From contig JAUZSP010000001.1 in assembly GCA_030949385.1 (NCBI GenBank), positions 62,001 to 126,000 of the forward strand: a stretch of DNA of 64,000 nt, read 5' to 3'. Shown here piece after piece: positions 46,830-56,470 of this stretch (the first letter of the stretch is position 1; each line of letters begins with the position of its first letter). The notes below the pieces were generated by a model, which ran no database searches, was not told the DNA's origin, and saw nothing but the letters and a program-made list of their open reading frames with translations. The DNA comes from Gammaproteobacteria bacterium. Lineage in GTDB: Bacteria > Pseudomonadota > Gammaproteobacteria > JAUZRS01. A program made the position numbers and the translations under genes.

Positions 46830-48146
46830 CAATACTTCGGACAGTTTTAGAGAGAAAAAGATAGGAACCACAGGCGGATTCTGAGAAAATAGAGTTCTCA
46901 AAAAACGACAATCAAAGAAGGCCGCCCGTGGAATCCATAGTAGAATCGGTTTTACTCTCCATGTCCAGTGTTAAAAAACCACAACGTCTTTTTCTCTCAG
47001 CTCTGTTTTCCGCATTGATGGTTTTTCAAGGGAAAGCCACTTTTCGTAATTTGAGTCGTTACAGTTCGTTGCATGAAAAACGTCTGTCGCGTTGGTTTCG
47101 ACGTTCATTTGATTTTGCACAATTCAACAGACGCCTACTTCAAAAAGAGCTGCCACAAAAGCACGATCAAATTGCCGCCATTGATGCCAGCTTTATGAAA
47201 AAAGTGGTCAGAAAACAGCAGGGTTGGGTTGGTTTTACAACGGCGCTTTGGGGCAAGCCATGGTGGGATTGGAGTTGTCGTTGGTTTGCCGAATTGATCT
47301 TCAAAGTCGAACCGCTTACGCGCTGGAGGCTCGCCAAACGTTGGACTCGGAACAGAAAGAGGGTGAGAGCCGAGTGGACTGCTACGCGAAACAGGTTTGT
47401 GACCTTGCCTGTGATCTTCAAGCGCAAGGCATTCGCTACCTTACCGCAGACGCCTACTACAGCAAGGTGAAGTTTGTCGATGCGGTCTGTTCAGATGACT
47501 TACACCTGATTGGAAAGCTGCGTTCAGATGCCAACCTAAGCTGGTATTTTGAGGGCGAATACGGTGGCAAAGGACGTCCTAAAACGTACGATGGTAAAGT
47601 CAATTTCCAAACGGAGCTGTCCCGTTTTGATGCGTGTGGCGTAATGGATAAGGGGGTATCGATTTACAGCGCCGTGGTTCACTCGTGTTGTTTCAAACGG
47701 AAAATCCGTGTGGTGCTGCTGCGATGGGAGCAGAAGACAAAAGTCCGTTCGGCTCTGCTGTTTTCTACGGATTCGGAGTTGGCTCCAGAAAAGATTGTCG
47801 AATATTACACCGCTCGTTTTCAGATTGAATTTTTGTTTCGTGAAGCCAAGCAACATACGGGTTTAATGGATTGCCAAGCGCGTTGCCCAGAGGCCATTCA
47901 AACTCATATTAATGCCTCGTTCACCGCACTGAATTTATTGAAGCTGGAAGACCGTAAGGACAAAAACAACCCTGAGCCTTCGGTGATTTCGATTGCCTCG
48001 TGGCGACGCAAGAAATTCAATCAATATTTGATGAAAATACTTTTTGACAAGTTAGGTTTGGAGAGATCTTGTCAAAAAGTCGAGGCGGTTTACCATGAGC
48101 TGAGTGAGTATGGGGCTATTCAGGTTTAAAACTGTCCGAAGTATTG
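46830..48146 (+). mobile_element. IS4-family insertion sequence nested in the IS630 element
   Basis: Perfect 20-base terminal inverted repeats (CAATACTTCGGACAGTTTTA) lie at 46830-46849 and 48127-48146. A six-base TTCTTC duplication flanks it (46824-46829 and 48147-48152). It lies within codons 12-14 of the IS630 transposase. Confidence 0.88.
46928..48129 (+). pseudogene. IS4-family transposase with one frameshift
   Basis: Two frames, 46928-47210 and about 47200-48129, read together as one DDE transposase of about 400 residues. The first has AIDASFMKK and the second GWFYNGALGQAMVGLELSLV. The IS4 YREK signature is present as YTARFQIEFLFREAKQHTG near the end. The break lies at an A6 run (47198-47203) that would need seven A. 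Whether this is decay, a sequencing error or slippage cannot be told here. Confidence 0.8.
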
Positions 48147-48252
48147 TTCTTCAGCAGTAAGCTGAATGGTGATGGCTGAATTCATTGTTAACCCCCTGAA
48201 ACCTAGTAGAATAGAGCTTATCATAAATGATCGGTATATTCAGGACACTACA

Positions 48253-48498
48253 AGAGTAGGTAAGACTGGGAGTGTGATGCTGTTTAGCGGTACGTTTATT
48301 GGTGATTTTACCTGTGCCAATTTTTTCTAGACAGAAGGTTAAAGCTGGTTTTTCAGTATTGCTGACGCTGACCATCAGATGACGGTTTTCATTGCTGTGT
48401 CGGTGGGAGAGGGTAATGGTGCCTTCGCCATCAATCAGACCGGCAATATAAGCGGCATCTTCTGAAGAGAGTTGATTGGTTTTTTTGTAATGGGTCAT
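48253..48498 (-). pseudogene. LAGLIDADG homing endonuclease, N-terminal part
   Basis: The minus strand from 48498 reads MTHYKKTNQLSSEDAAYIAG followed by LIDGEGTITLSH, carrying the LAGLIDADG-type helix, then KPALTFCLEKIGTGKI. The product of the joined halves would be about 150 residues, the single-motif size that works as a dimer. The start is 37 bases beyond the ssrA terminator on the same strand, outside the intron. Confidence 0.82.
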
Positions 48499-48534
48499 AT
48501 CTCAAGTATAGGTTTTTCTGCTCAATTTTTGGGC

Positions 48535-48573
48535 AAAAAAAAATCCCGACTGGGTTAAAAACCGAGTCGGGAT
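48535..48573 (-). terminator. Rho-independent terminator of ssrA
   Basis: On the minus strand ATCCCGACTCGG pairs with CCCAGTCGGGAT around an AT-rich loop and runs into nine T. Confidence 0.85.
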
Positions 48574-48579
48574 CCTATC

Positions 48580-49229
48580 TGGTGGAGACGGCGGGACAGT
48601 GAATCCACTACTTTCGTAGCGGTCTGGACTATGCCTTCACCCATCCTCTTGCTTACGCTTGAGTGATGGGGCGGAGCGTATTATTAACTGGCTAGTTTTC
48701 CAGTTAATCCTAGTGCTCGCTCACTCATAAAAATGAGATCAGCGAGTCTATAAGTCTCTACAGGGCAGGCCTGAGGTTAGCCCTCTTCCTACCCCTCGGC
48801 GTTGCCATGACATCTGTTGATGCCGACAGGTTTCTCCGATGTGAGCCCCGTTTTCACTTTAATCTTACGACTAAAGGCGACCCTTTATTGATCGAACCCG
48901 CGTCCGCAAATCCTCTGCCTTTGGTCCTACATGCTTAGTCACGTCTTTAGGTTTAGTCGTTTAATGGCCGACGGACAGGCCAAAAATTGACGATTCTCTT
49001 AAGGTTTTAATGGATCGGCCCGAGACGTGCTTCTCCACGAGCTTGTGAGCTGTGCTCTGGGACACGCCGCACAAGCATGGCAGTCCCAGATAAGCATGCT
49101 TAAATTAAGCTGCTAGTGCGTAGTTGTCGTCGTTGGCAACTATATAATGTGCGATTGGATTTACGAGGTGATTCGCTCCTCGACATGCACCTCCGGTTTT
49201 GTAACCCACGTCGAAGCCAGGTCGTCCCC
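48580..49229 (-). ncRNA. ssrA: tmRNA (ssrA), split by a group I intron
   Basis: The minus strand begins GGGGACGACC and ends CGTCTCCACCA. The ends pair as an alanine acceptor stem with the G3-U70 identity pair. The tag frame at about 49095-49125 encodes ANDDNYALAA followed by TAA. The T arm is interrupted: exon 1 ends GGGTTCGAT at 48891, and exon 2 is TCCCGCCGTCTCCACCA (48580-48596). Joined they give the standard T arm GCGGGTTCGATTCCCGC. Mature length is about 356 bases. tmRNA with SmpB rescues stalled ribosomes and tags products for ClpXP, which are encoded in this window too. Confidence 0.95.
48597..48890 (-). other. Group I intron in the T loop of ssrA
   Basis: This is a 294-base ORF-less insertion. 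Exon 1 ends in T and the intron ends in G, as group I splicing requires. GTCG near the intron start can pair with exon CGAT to form P1 with a terminal G-U pair. AAGGCATAGTCC near the 3' end and AGAGACTTATAG upstream match the conserved S and R segments that form P7. The T-loop position agrees with known tmRNA introns. Confidence 0.88.
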
Positions 49230-49256
49230 AAAACAGGAAGAACCATTCTAGTCCAC

Positions 49257-50213
49257 TTAGGGTGTAGATACCAGCTTTGAAGCCAACTCTTTTTGCAGCG
49301 GAACGACGGTGTTTCGGCCTTGGCGCTTGGCTTGGTAGAGCGCTTCGTCTGCACGGCAAAAGGCGCTGTCGAGGCTGTCATCGGGCTGGATTTCGGTCAA
49401 GCCAATGCTGACACTGATGTTGATCTCCATGCCTTTGAAGTTGAAGGGCGTTGTGGCGATGCCTTGTTGAATGCGCGTGGCGACAATGTTCGCGCCCTTT
49501 TGGTCGGTGTTGTTGAGGGCGATGACAAATTCATCGCCACCGTAACGGAAAATAAGATCGGTTTTTCTTAAATAACGTCTAAATACCGTGGTTAATTCAC
49601 AGAGCAGCGCATCGCCTGCTTGATGGCCGAGTGTGTCGTTGACCCGTTTAAACCGATCCAGATCAACAATGAGCAGAGAGATGGGCGTTTGGTGGCGTTG
49701 CGCCAGTTGAATCTCTCTGGGCAGCATCTGATCCATGCCCAAACGGTTGTGGGTTCCGGTGAGGGCATCATAAAAAGCGTATTGCAACGCTTGTCGGTAG
49801 AGAACGGCGTTGCGCAGAGGGAAGAGCAGCTGATCAAGAGAGGCTTCGATCTGTTCAATCTCTGTGGCGAAAAAGGTTTTTTTGCGGCTGATGCCGATAC
49901 AGCCCAGATCGTTGCCATCAATATGGAGCTTAAATTCTTGGTGATGCGCTGCACTTTTTCCAAAAATCAGATCCAGCTTTAGTGTGCTGTTTTGATAGCG
50001 AAGGGCGCTGTGAGGCACCTTCTGTTGGATTGTTTTAGAAAAAATAGTCAGTTGAGCTTCAATGTCCAACGTTTTAAACAGTTGCTGATTTAGATTAGAG
50101 GTGAGCCCCTTTTGTGTCGAAACAAGGCGGGCGGGCGGTAACGGTGTATTGATCAGCAAAGGGCTGTTTTTTTTGAAAACAGAAGGTTCTTGTCGTTTGT
50201 TGTGTGAGTTCAT
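49257..50213 (-). CDS. GGDEF diguanylate cyclase
   Basis: This 318-residue cytosolic signalling protein makes cyclic di-GMP. The N-terminal half (about 45-135) is a small sensor-like domain without a clear family. The C-terminal GGDEF domain runs from about 150 to 310 (DALTGTHNRLGMDQML, VDLDRFKRVNDTLGHQAGD). The active-site loop RYGGDEFV is intact, so it is probably catalytically active. No membrane segment is seen. The gene ends 27 bases upstream of the tmRNA 5' end, so the ssrA promoter overlaps this region. Confidence 0.92.
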   Translation of the reverse strand: MNSHNKRQEPSVFKKNSPLLINTPLPPARLVSTQKGLTSNLNQQLFKTLDIEAQLTIFSKTIQQKVPHSALRYQNSTLKLDLIFGKSAAHHQEFKLHIDGNDLGCIGISRKKTFFATEIEQIEASLDQLLFPLRNAVLYRQALQYAFYDALTGTHNRLGMDQMLPREIQLAQRHQTPISLLIVDLDRFKRVNDTLGHQAGDALLCELTTVFRRYLRKTDLIFRYGGDEFVIALNNTDQKGANIVATRIQQGIATTPFNFKGMEINISVSIGLTEIQPDDSLDSAFCRADEALYQAKRQGRNTVVPLQKELASKLVSTP

Positions 50214-50368
50214 AACCTCAGGCTCAGTAATATTAGGTTTAGTTTTAAGTTAAGCGAGAGGTATGCCAATACTCTGTTTTTTCTTGTTGCTTGTAAATCA
50301 AGAGGATGGCGTGGGTTTTTTACTGAAGCGCATTCTGAGTCAAAAAACGGCCACCGTGATTTGTTGTT

Positions 50369-51028
50369 TTAGGGGTTGGGAATGAGCCGCTCAAGGTGAG
50401 CTAAAAAAGCATTGCGAGAAATATTAATCGCGCCAAGGGTGTGCAGATGCGGAGAGGAGACTTGACCGTCGATCAGATCCACGCCGTGGTTTTGCGCCAA
50501 ATCAACCAAGGCGACTTTGGAGGCGTTGGCAACGCGGCTGAACATGGATTCACCAAAAAAAACAGCGCCGAGTTGAATGCCGTAGAGACCGCCGACCAAT
50601 TTGCCCTCTTGCCAGCATTCGATGGATTGGGCGTAACCCAACTGGTGCATTTTAAGGTAAGCGGCTTTCATATCGGCGCTGATCCAAGTGCCTGGTTCAT
50701 CAAGGCGAGGTTCGGAGCAGGCCTGCATCACCTCGGCAAAGGCGCTGTTTTTACGCAGTTCAAAGGGCTGTTTTTTCAGCAGTTTTAGCAGACTGCGTGA
50801 GATGTGGATGTGCTCAGGCCAGAGTACGCAGCGTGGATCGGGCGACCACCAGAGAATTGGCTCTCCTGGGTTGTACCAAGGAAAAATGCCGTTGCGATAG
50901 GCCATTAACAGCCGCTTTGGGGTCAGTTGAGCACCAAATGCCAACAGACCATTGGGGTCGTCCAAGGCCCAATCGCTGGCCGGAAAGGGGGTGTTTTCAT
51001 CGTCGGGGTGGATGGGGAAGATGTTCAT
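50369..51028 (-). CDS. aat: Leucyl/phenylalanyl-tRNA-protein transferase
   Basis: This 219-residue Aat attaches Leu or Phe to N-terminal Arg/Lys of proteins, creating N-degrons for ClpAP. Signature segments are YRNGIFPWYNPGEPILWWSP near residue 45, FGESMFSR near 155 and DGQVSSPHLHTLGA near 188. In many gammaproteobacteria aat is followed by ate. Here the next gene on the same strand is the GGDEF gene, 155 bases downstream. Confidence 0.96.
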   Translation of the reverse strand: MNIFPIHPDDENTPFPASDWALDDPNGLLAFGAQLTPKRLLMAYRNGIFPWYNPGEPILWWSPDPRCVLWPEHIHISRSLLKLLKKQPFELRKNSAFAEVMQACSEPRLDEPGTWISADMKAAYLKMHQLGYAQSIECWQEGKLVGGLYGIQLGAVFFGESMFSRVANASKVALVDLAQNHGVDLIDGQVSSPHLHTLGAINISRNAFLAHLERLIPNP

Positions 51029-51120
51029 GGCGCTAGGGTATTGGCTACGCCCTCACAGGGGGAGAGGCTCAAGAGAAATTGTCGTTATATAAAAATTCAT
51101 TAAGAGCCTATTCTACATAC

Positions 51121-51157
51121 AAAAAAGGCCTAGCTGAAAGAATCAGCTAAGCCTTTG
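51121..51157 (-). terminator. Terminator downstream of tRNA-Asn
   Basis: On the minus strand AAAGGC-TTAGCTGA pairs with TCAGCTA-GGCCTTT and is followed by T6. Confidence 0.8.
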
Positions 51158-51164
51158 ATTTATT

Positions 51165-51240
51165 TGGCTCCCTGGGACGGGCTCGAACCGCCGACCTAAT
51201 GATTAACAGTCATCCGCTCTACCAACTGAGCTACCAGGGA
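51165..51240 (-). tRNA. tRNA-Asn (GTT)
   Basis: A 76-base cloverleaf on the minus strand with encoded CCA. TCCCTGG pairs with CCAGGGA, and the anticodon is GTT in loop CTGTTAA. Confidence 0.97.
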
Positions 51241-51264
51241 ATGCGTCTTGCGTTGGAGGCGCGA

Positions 51265-51293
51265 ATCTTAATAGCGTCATGGGGGTGTGTCAA
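51265..51293 (-). promoter_or_regulatory. Sigma-70 promoter of tRNA-Asn
   Basis: On the minus strand TTGACA (51288-51293) and TAAGAT (51265-51270) are separated by 17 bases. They lie about 25 bases before the tRNA. Confidence 0.75.
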
Positions 51294-51302
51294 TAGCTTA
51301 TT

Positions 51303-51317
51303 TGAAAATCATTTTCA
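51303..51317. promoter_or_regulatory. Candidate Fur box
   Basis: TGAAAATCATTTTCA is a perfect 7-1-7 palindrome matching the Fur consensus TGATAATNATTATCA at 12 of 14 positions. It lies between the divergent tRNA-Asn promoter and the promoter of the small gene at 51444. Confidence 0.45.
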
Positions 51318-51361
51318 TTTGAGTTTGATCCGTTTCTGCTGGAGATATTTTGTCAGAGTAT

Positions 51362-51390
51362 TTGACAGATTTGCTGGACAAATCTACTAT
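51362..51390 (+). promoter_or_regulatory. Sigma-70 promoter of the small DUF3149-like gene
   Basis: TTGACA (51362-51367) and TACTAT (51385-51390) have a 17-base spacer. The ATG is at 51444. Confidence 0.7.
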
Positions 51391-51443
51391 TCCCTGTGTG
51401 GACTTTTTATTAATCGTTAAAGTTTTAATTTGAGGAAATAGAA

Positions 51444-51563
51444 ATGACAGATCTTTTTTTTGGTAGTGTTACTGGCATTATGGTGATTTTCACCGTGGCG
51501 TTTTCCGTGGTTTTTTTAGCTTGGTTGGTGACTCGTTTCGCTAAGTTGTCTAAACCGCAGTAG
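51444..51563 (+). CDS. DUF3149-like small single-pass membrane protein
   Basis: This 39-residue protein starts MTDLFFGSVTGIMVIFTVAF and ends RFAKLSKPQ. One hydrophobic helix (about residues 10-29) is followed by a short basic tail, so the C-terminus should face the cytoplasm. Size, the LFFG start and layout fit the DUF3149 family of tiny membrane proteins, whose function is unknown. GAGGAA lies before the ATG. It has its own promoter and terminator and a possible Fur site upstream. Confidence 0.65.
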   Translation: MTDLFFGSVTGIMVIFTVAFSVVFLAWLVTRFAKLSKPQ

Positions 51564-51583
51564 ATGTTTGCTCTCTGAGCTGT

Positions 51584-51621
51584 AAACCACGTTGTGAGCT
51601 TGGCTCGGACGTGGTTTTTTT
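51584..51621 (+). terminator. Terminator of the small DUF3149-like gene
   Basis: AAACCACG (51584-51591) pairs with CGTGGTTT (51610-51617) and is followed by T. Confidence 0.75.
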
Positions 51622-51695
51622 GTGCCTGTAATCTGGGCTCGCTTTGCTTTATTATTCCTACTATTTTGCGTCATTCTATCCGCTAGAGGATCACC

Positions 51696-54600
51696 ATGCT
51701 CTGTTTACACGGCTCTGCCGCCTTGTCTCAATTCCGTCTGCAACAGTTGTTGGCCGAAGTTCAAACCCGTTTGCCTGCTGTTATGGCACTTGATGTACAT
51801 TTTGTTCATTTGGCTGAAGTGGTCGGTGCATTTTCCGCTGAGGATCGCCAACGTCTGAATCAACTGCTCGATTACGGTGAAGTTTCTGAGCAGCCTTCAG
51901 AGGAAGAAGGCGGTAGCTTGTTGCTGGTCACACCTCGCCAAGGCACCATCTCGCCTTGGTCATCAAAAGCGACGGACATTGTGCATAACTGTGGTTTAAA
52001 GACGATTCAGCGCATTGAGCGCGGCGTGGTTTATCGCTTTTCTAGTGGTGATGAGCCACTCACTGCTGAGGAGCTCGGTGAGCTACACAGCCTGTTACAC
52101 GACCGCATGACGGAGCAGGTGTGGCCGAGTTTGGATGCAGCAGAGCAGCTGTTTGAACACGCCACTCCAGCGCCATTGAACCGCATTAATATTTTGTCCT
52201 CTGGGCGTGGTGCGTTAGAGCAAGCCAATCGCTTGCTGGGTTTGGCGTTGTCAGACGATGAAATAGATTACTTGTTGGTGAACTTTCAGGCCATGCAGCG
52301 CAACCCCACGGATGTGGAGTTGATGATGTTTGCCCAAGCCAACTCGGAACATTGTCGGCATAAGATCTTCAATGCCGATTGGGTGGTGGATGGTGAAGTG
52401 CAAGAAAAAACCCTGTTTTCCATGATTCGCAACACCCACAAACACGCGCCTGAAGGTGTCTTGTCGGCTTACAAAGACAACGCAGCAGTGATTCGTGGTA
52501 ACTGGGGTAAGCGGTTTTTCCCACAAGACGATGACGGTGGGCTGTACGCGGCGGTTGAAGAGGCGATGCCGATTCAGATCAAGGTTGAAACCCACAATCA
52601 CCCCACGGCAATCTCACCTTTTGCTGGAGCGGCTACCGGTTCAGGTGGCGAGATCCGCGATGAAGGGGCAACGGGCATCGGCTCAAAACCCAAAGCAGGT
52701 CTGTGTGGTTTTTCTGTTTCTAATTTGCGTATTCCTGATTTTGAACAGCCTTGGGAGAAAGACCACGGCAAACCAGAACGCATTGTCTCCTCATTGGAGG
52801 TGATGCTGGAGGGGCCTTTGGGCGCAGCGGCGTTTAACAACGAGTTTGGTCGCCCGAACTTGACCGGTTATTTTCGTACTTTTGAAGAGAAAGTGCCTGC
52901 CGGTGAAAACGGCGAAGAGGAGCTGCGTGGTTACCATAAGCCGATCATGATTGCCGGTGGTTTGGGTGGCATTCGTCCTAATCATGTGGAAAAAGGCGAT
53001 ATTCCACCCAGAGCCAACATCATTGTGTTGGGTGGTCCGGCAATGCTGATCGGTCTGGGGGGGGGCGCGGCGTCCAGTATGGACAGCGGTGCCAGTGCCG
53101 AGGATCTGGACTTTGCCTCGGTGCAGCGCGGCAACCCTGAAATGGAACGTCGTTGCCAAGAGGTGATTGATCGTTGCACTGCCCAAGGGGAAAATAACCC
53201 CATTATTTCCATTCATGACATCGGTGCTGGCGGGCTTTCCAACGCCGTGCCTGAATTGGTTAATGACGCGGGGCGTGGGGGGACGTTCGAGTTGCGTAAA
53301 GTGCCAAACGATGAACCGGGCATGTCGCCAATGGCCATCTGGTGCAATGAATCCCAAGAGCGTTATGTGATGGCGGTCAGCGATCAGCGTCTAGCTTCTT
53401 TTGTTGAACTGTGTGAGCGAGAACGCTGCCCGTATGCGGTGTTGGGGCGCGCTACTCAAGAACAGCAGTTGGTGGTGAAAGACCGTCACTTTGGCAATAA
53501 CGCGGTTGATATTCCCATGGAGGTGCTGCTGGGAAAAGCACCGAAGATGACCCGTAACGTGGTACATCGAGTGGTGAAACACACCGCCTTTGATACCAGT
53601 AAGATCGATCTGAGTGATGCGGTGCAGCGGGTGTTGCGTCTGCCCGCTGTGGCGAGTAAGTCTTTTTTGATCACCATTGGGGATCGTTCCATTACTGGCA
53701 TGGTTTGCCGCGATCAAATGGTTGGCCCGTGGCAGGTGCCGGTGGCGGATGTCGCCGTGACTTGCAATGATTATGAAGGCTATTACGGTGAGGCGATGGC
53801 GATGGGAGAGCGTTCCCCTCTGGCGTTGATCAACCCAGCCGCCTCCGGTCGCATGGCCATCGCTGAGGCGTTGAGCAATTTGGCCGCCAGTTCCATTGAG
53901 TCCTTGGGTGACGTTAAATTGTCGGCCAACTGGATGGCCGCAGCGGGTCATGCTGGTGAAGATGCGGCTCTGTTTGATACGGTTAAAGCGGTGGGTGAGG
54001 AGCTGTGTCCCGAGCTGGGCATCGCCATTCCGGTGGGCAAAGATTCACTCTCGATGAAAACCGTTTGGCAGCACGAGGGGGAAGATCGGGCTGTGATAGG
54101 TCCGCTCTCTTTGGTGATCACGGCTTTTGCTCCAGTAGAAGACGTGCGTGTCACCTTGACGCCGCAATTGCAGCGTGAGGCGGTGGAGAGCGAACTTATT
54201 TTATTGGATCTTGGGCTGGGTAAAAGCCGTTTGGGCGGTTCAGCCTTGGCGCAGGTGTATAAACAGGTGGGCGATGAAACGCCCGATTTGGAAAGCGCCA
54301 AACAATTCAAAGCCTTTTTTGCCCTGATCCAACGGTTGAACCGCAATGGCCTGTTGTTGGCTTATCATGATCGTTCGGATGGGGGTCTGTTTGTGACCTT
54401 ATGTGAAATGGCGTTTGCTGGTCATACGGGATTGGATGTGGATGTTTCCATGTTGGGCAAAGACGTTTTGGCCAGCCTGTTTAATGAAGAACTGGGGGCG
54501 GTTCTTCAAGTAGCGGAGCACAACGTTGCACGGGTCATGGAGCTGATTGGCGAGGCCGGTTTGCAGGCGTGTGTGCACTCCATTGGCACTCTGAATGAGT

Positions 54601-55589
54601 GTGATGAGATCCGTTTGCTCAATGCTCAAGAGACCCTGTTCCATGCTAAACGTGCCGAGTTGCAGTCCATCTGGTCAGAGACCAGTTATCAGATGCAGTT
54701 GCTGCGTGACAACCCTGATTGCGCTAAAGAGGCTTTTTCCGAGCAGTCTACTGAAGATGTTGGCCAGTCGGTGCGTTTGAGCTTTGATCCACGTCAAGAT
54801 GTGACGGCAGCCTATTTGAGCGGTGCTCGTCCTCGGGTGGCGATTTTGCGCGAGCAGGGGGTTAATGGTCAGGTTGAGATGGCGGCGGCCTTTGATCGTG
54901 CTGGTTTTGATGCCATTGATGTGCATATGAGCGATTTGATTGAAGGTCGTGTCTCGCTGGTGGACGTTAATGGCTTGGTGGCGTGCGGTGGTTTCTCTTA
55001 TGGCGATGTACTGGGCGCAGGGGGCGGTTGGGCGAAATCGGTGCTCTTTAATGAGCGGGCGCGTGAGCAGTTTGAGCGCTTTTTCCAACGCCATGATAGT
55101 TTTTCTTTGGGGGTCTGTAACGGCTGTCAGATGTTGTCGCAGCTGAAAAGTTTGATCCCAGGGGCGCAGCATTGGCCGCGTTTTGTCCGCAACCGTTCTG
55201 AGCAGTTTGAAGCGCGGTTCAGTCGGGTGGAGATTTTGGAATCGCCGTCGCTGTTTTTGCAGGGCATGGCCGGTTCGCAGCTCTCCATTGCGGTGGCGCA
55301 CGGTGAGGGTCGGGCGCTGTTTGACAGCGAGACGGATAAAAACGCCGCGCAGTTGGCGCTGCGTTATCTGGACAACCAAGGCAATCCGGCCTCGAGTTAT
55401 CCGGCTAACCCCAACGGCTCTCCTGAGGGCATTACCGGCCTGACCAGCGACGACGGTCGTGTGACCATTATGATGCCGCACCCTGAGCGGGTATTCCGTA
55501 CGGTGCAGCATTCGTGGCACCCAAAAGAGTGGGGTGAAGAGGGGCCGTGGTTGCGCATGTTCCGCAACGCTCGGCGTTGGGTGAATTAG
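51696..55589 (+). CDS. purL: Phosphoribosylformylglycinamidine synthase PurL (large type)
   Basis: This 1,297-residue single-chain FGAM synthase catalyses the fourth step of purine synthesis. It has the N-terminal PurS-like domain, the linker, and two FGAM synthase halves ([52 protein letters not shown]). The C-terminal glutaminase domain has [20 protein letters not shown], the catalytic cysteine in [10 protein letters not shown], and the partner histidine/glutamate in MPHPERVFR. The frame is intact. nfo begins at the base after the stop. Confidence 0.98.
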   Translation: MLCLHGSAALSQFRLQQLLAEVQTRLPAVMALDVHFVHLAEVVGAFSAEDRQRLNQLLDYGEVSEQPSEEEGGSLLLVTPRQGTISPWSSKATDIVHNCGLKTIQRIERGVVYRFSSGDEPLTAEELGELHSLLHDRMTEQVWPSLDAAEQLFEHATPAPLNRINILSSGRGALEQANRLLGLALSDDEIDYLLVNFQAMQRNPTDVELMMFAQANSEHCRHKIFNADWVVDGEVQEKTLFSMIRNTHKHAPEGVLSAYKDNAAVIRGNWGKRFFPQDDDGGLYAAVEEAMPIQIKVETHNHPTAISPFAGAATGSGGEIRDEGATGIGSKPKAGLCGFSVSNLRIPDFEQPWEKDHGKPERIVSSLEVMLEGPLGAAAFNNEFGRPNLTGYFRTFEEKVPAGENGEEELRGYHKPIMIAGGLGGIRPNHVEKGDIPPRANIIVLGGPAMLIGLGGGAASSMDSGASAEDLDFASVQRGNPEMERRCQEVIDRCTAQGENNPIISIHDIGAGGLSNAVPELVNDAGRGGTFELRKVPNDEPGMSPMAIWCNESQERYVMAVSDQRLASFVELCERERCPYAVLGRATQEQQLVVKDRHFGNNAVDIPMEVLLGKAPKMTRNVVHRVVKHTAFDTSKIDLSDAVQRVLRLPAVASKSFLITIGDRSITGMVCRDQMVGPWQVPVADVAVTCNDYEGYYGEAMAMGERSPLALINPAASGRMAIAEALSNLAASSIESLGDVKLSANWMAAAGHAGEDAALFDTVKAVGEELCPELGIAIPVGKDSLSMKTVWQHEGEDRAVIGPLSLVITAFAPVEDVRVTLTPQLQREAVESELILLDLGLGKSRLGGSALAQVYKQVGDETPDLESAKQFKAFFALIQRLNRNGLLLAYHDRSDGGLFVTLCEMAFAGHTGLDVDVSMLGKDVLASLFNEELGAVLQVAEHNVARVMELIGEAGLQACVHSIGTLNECDEIRLLNAQETLFHAKRAELQSIWSETSYQMQLLRDNPDCAKEAFSEQSTEDVGQSVRLSFDPRQDVTAAYLSGARPRVAILREQGVNGQVEMAAAFDRAGFDAIDVHMSDLIEGRVSLVDVNGLVACGGFSYGDVLGAGGGWAKSVLFNERAREQFERFFQRHDSFSLGVCNGCQMLSQLKSLIPGAQHWPRFVRNRSEQFEARFSRVEILESPSLFLQGMAGSQLSIAVAHGEGRALFDSETDKNAAQLALRYLDNQGNPASSYPANPNGSPEGITGLTSDDGRVTIMMPHPERVFRTVQHSWHPKEWGEEGPWLRMFRNARRWVN

Positions 55590-56441
55590 ATGCATTACAT
55601 CGGAGCGCACGTCAGTGCGGCAGGCGGGGTGCAAAATGCACCTCTGAACGCCAAAAAAATCGGTGCCAAGGCCTTTGCTCTGTTCACCAAAAATCAGCGT
55701 CAATGGCGCGCTAAGCCACTGACGGATGAGGCCATTGCCGAGTTTAAACAGAATTTAACCTTGGCTGACATCCAGCCCAATCAGGTGTTGCCTCACGACA
55801 GTTATTTGATTAATTTGGGGCATCCAGAACAAGAGCCATTGGAAAAATCCCGTGCCGCCTTTCTGGATGAGATGCAGCGTTGTGAACAGTTGGGTCTGTC
55901 ATTGCTTAATTTTCACCCGGGTTCTCATTTGCGTAAGATCAGCGCGGAAGAGAGTTTGGATAAGGTGGCCGAGTCGATCAACATCACGTTGCAGTGGAGC
56001 CAAGGGGTGACGGCGGTGATTGAAAATACCGCTGGGCAGGGCAGCAACTTAGGTTATCGTTTTGAACATTTGGCACACATCATCGACAAAGTGGAAGATA
56101 AGAGTCGCGTAGGGGTGTGTTTGGATACCTGTCACACCTTTACCGCCGGTTACGATCTGCGCACAGAGGAAAATTGTGAAGCCACTTTTGCCGAGTTTGA
56201 GCGTTTGGTGGGTTTTGAGTATCTGCGCGGTATGCATTTGAACGGCTCCAAACCCGATTTGGGTTCAAGAGTGGATCGCCATGATTCATTGGAGAGCGGT
56301 AAATTGGGTTTAGAGGTGTTTCGTTACATTATGAATGACGCTCGTTTTGCTGATATTCCGATGGTTTTGGAGACCGTTGATGATACGATTTGGGCGCAAG
56401 AGATTGAATTGCTTTACGGAATGCAGCAGATTACGGATTAA
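55590..56441 (+). CDS. nfo: Endonuclease IV (AP endonuclease Nfo)
   Basis: This 283-residue zinc-dependent TIM-barrel AP endonuclease works in base excision repair. The metal-ligand motifs are present: [10 protein letters not shown] near residue 108, [14 protein letters not shown] near 143, [15 protein letters not shown] near 172, and [19 protein letters not shown] near 215. The ATG directly abuts the purL TAG, so the two are probably co-transcribed. Confidence 0.96.
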   Translation: MHYIGAHVSAAGGVQNAPLNAKKIGAKAFALFTKNQRQWRAKPLTDEAIAEFKQNLTLADIQPNQVLPHDSYLINLGHPEQEPLEKSRAAFLDEMQRCEQLGLSLLNFHPGSHLRKISAEESLDKVAESINITLQWSQGVTAVIENTAGQGSNLGYRFEHLAHIIDKVEDKSRVGVCLDTCHTFTAGYDLRTEENCEATFAEFERLVGFEYLRGMHLNGSKPDLGSRVDRHDSLESGKLGLEVFRYIMNDARFADIPMVLETVDDTIWAQEIELLYGMQQITD

Positions 56442-56470
56442 TGGTATTTAACCTCAACTGGAGTCAATAA

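Larger units (their letters stand above)
45779..48185 (-). pseudogene. IS630-family transposase, interrupted
   Basis: The start at 48185 reads MNSAITIQLTAEE up to the IS4 insertion, then resumes at 46829 as KVALEKNIRGRKTAVRLAER with a helix-turn-helix (FSNIEISKHLDVGAHTVGRW). The DDE catalytic region has [30 protein letters not shown] and [11 protein letters not shown]. Two runs appear one base short (A7 at 46596-46602 and T6 at 45959-45964, minus-strand sense) and shift the frame. The first may be a programmed -1 site, which is known in IS630 relatives. The stop TGA lies in the left terminal repeat. Confidence 0.8.
45757..48252 (-). mobile_element. IS630-family insertion sequence (interrupted by an IS4-family element)
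   Basis: Perfect 28-base terminal inverted repeats lie at 45757-45784 and 48225-48252, beginning TGTAGTGTCCTGAATATACC. AGAG flanks both sides (45753-45756 and 48253-48256). The transposase is of the IS630/DDE_3 type. The element has split a homing endonuclease gene and has itself been split at 46830-48146. Confidence 0.85.

Noticed and set aside
48580-49229. Genomic island integrated at the 3' end of ssrA
   Set aside because: No integrase gene and no second copy of the ssrA 3' end is visible on either side in the window.
49100-49381. Two minus-strand frames over the tmRNA 5' region
   Set aside because: They cross the tmRNA and the start of the GGDEF gene end; the RNA structure and tag codons explain this sequence.
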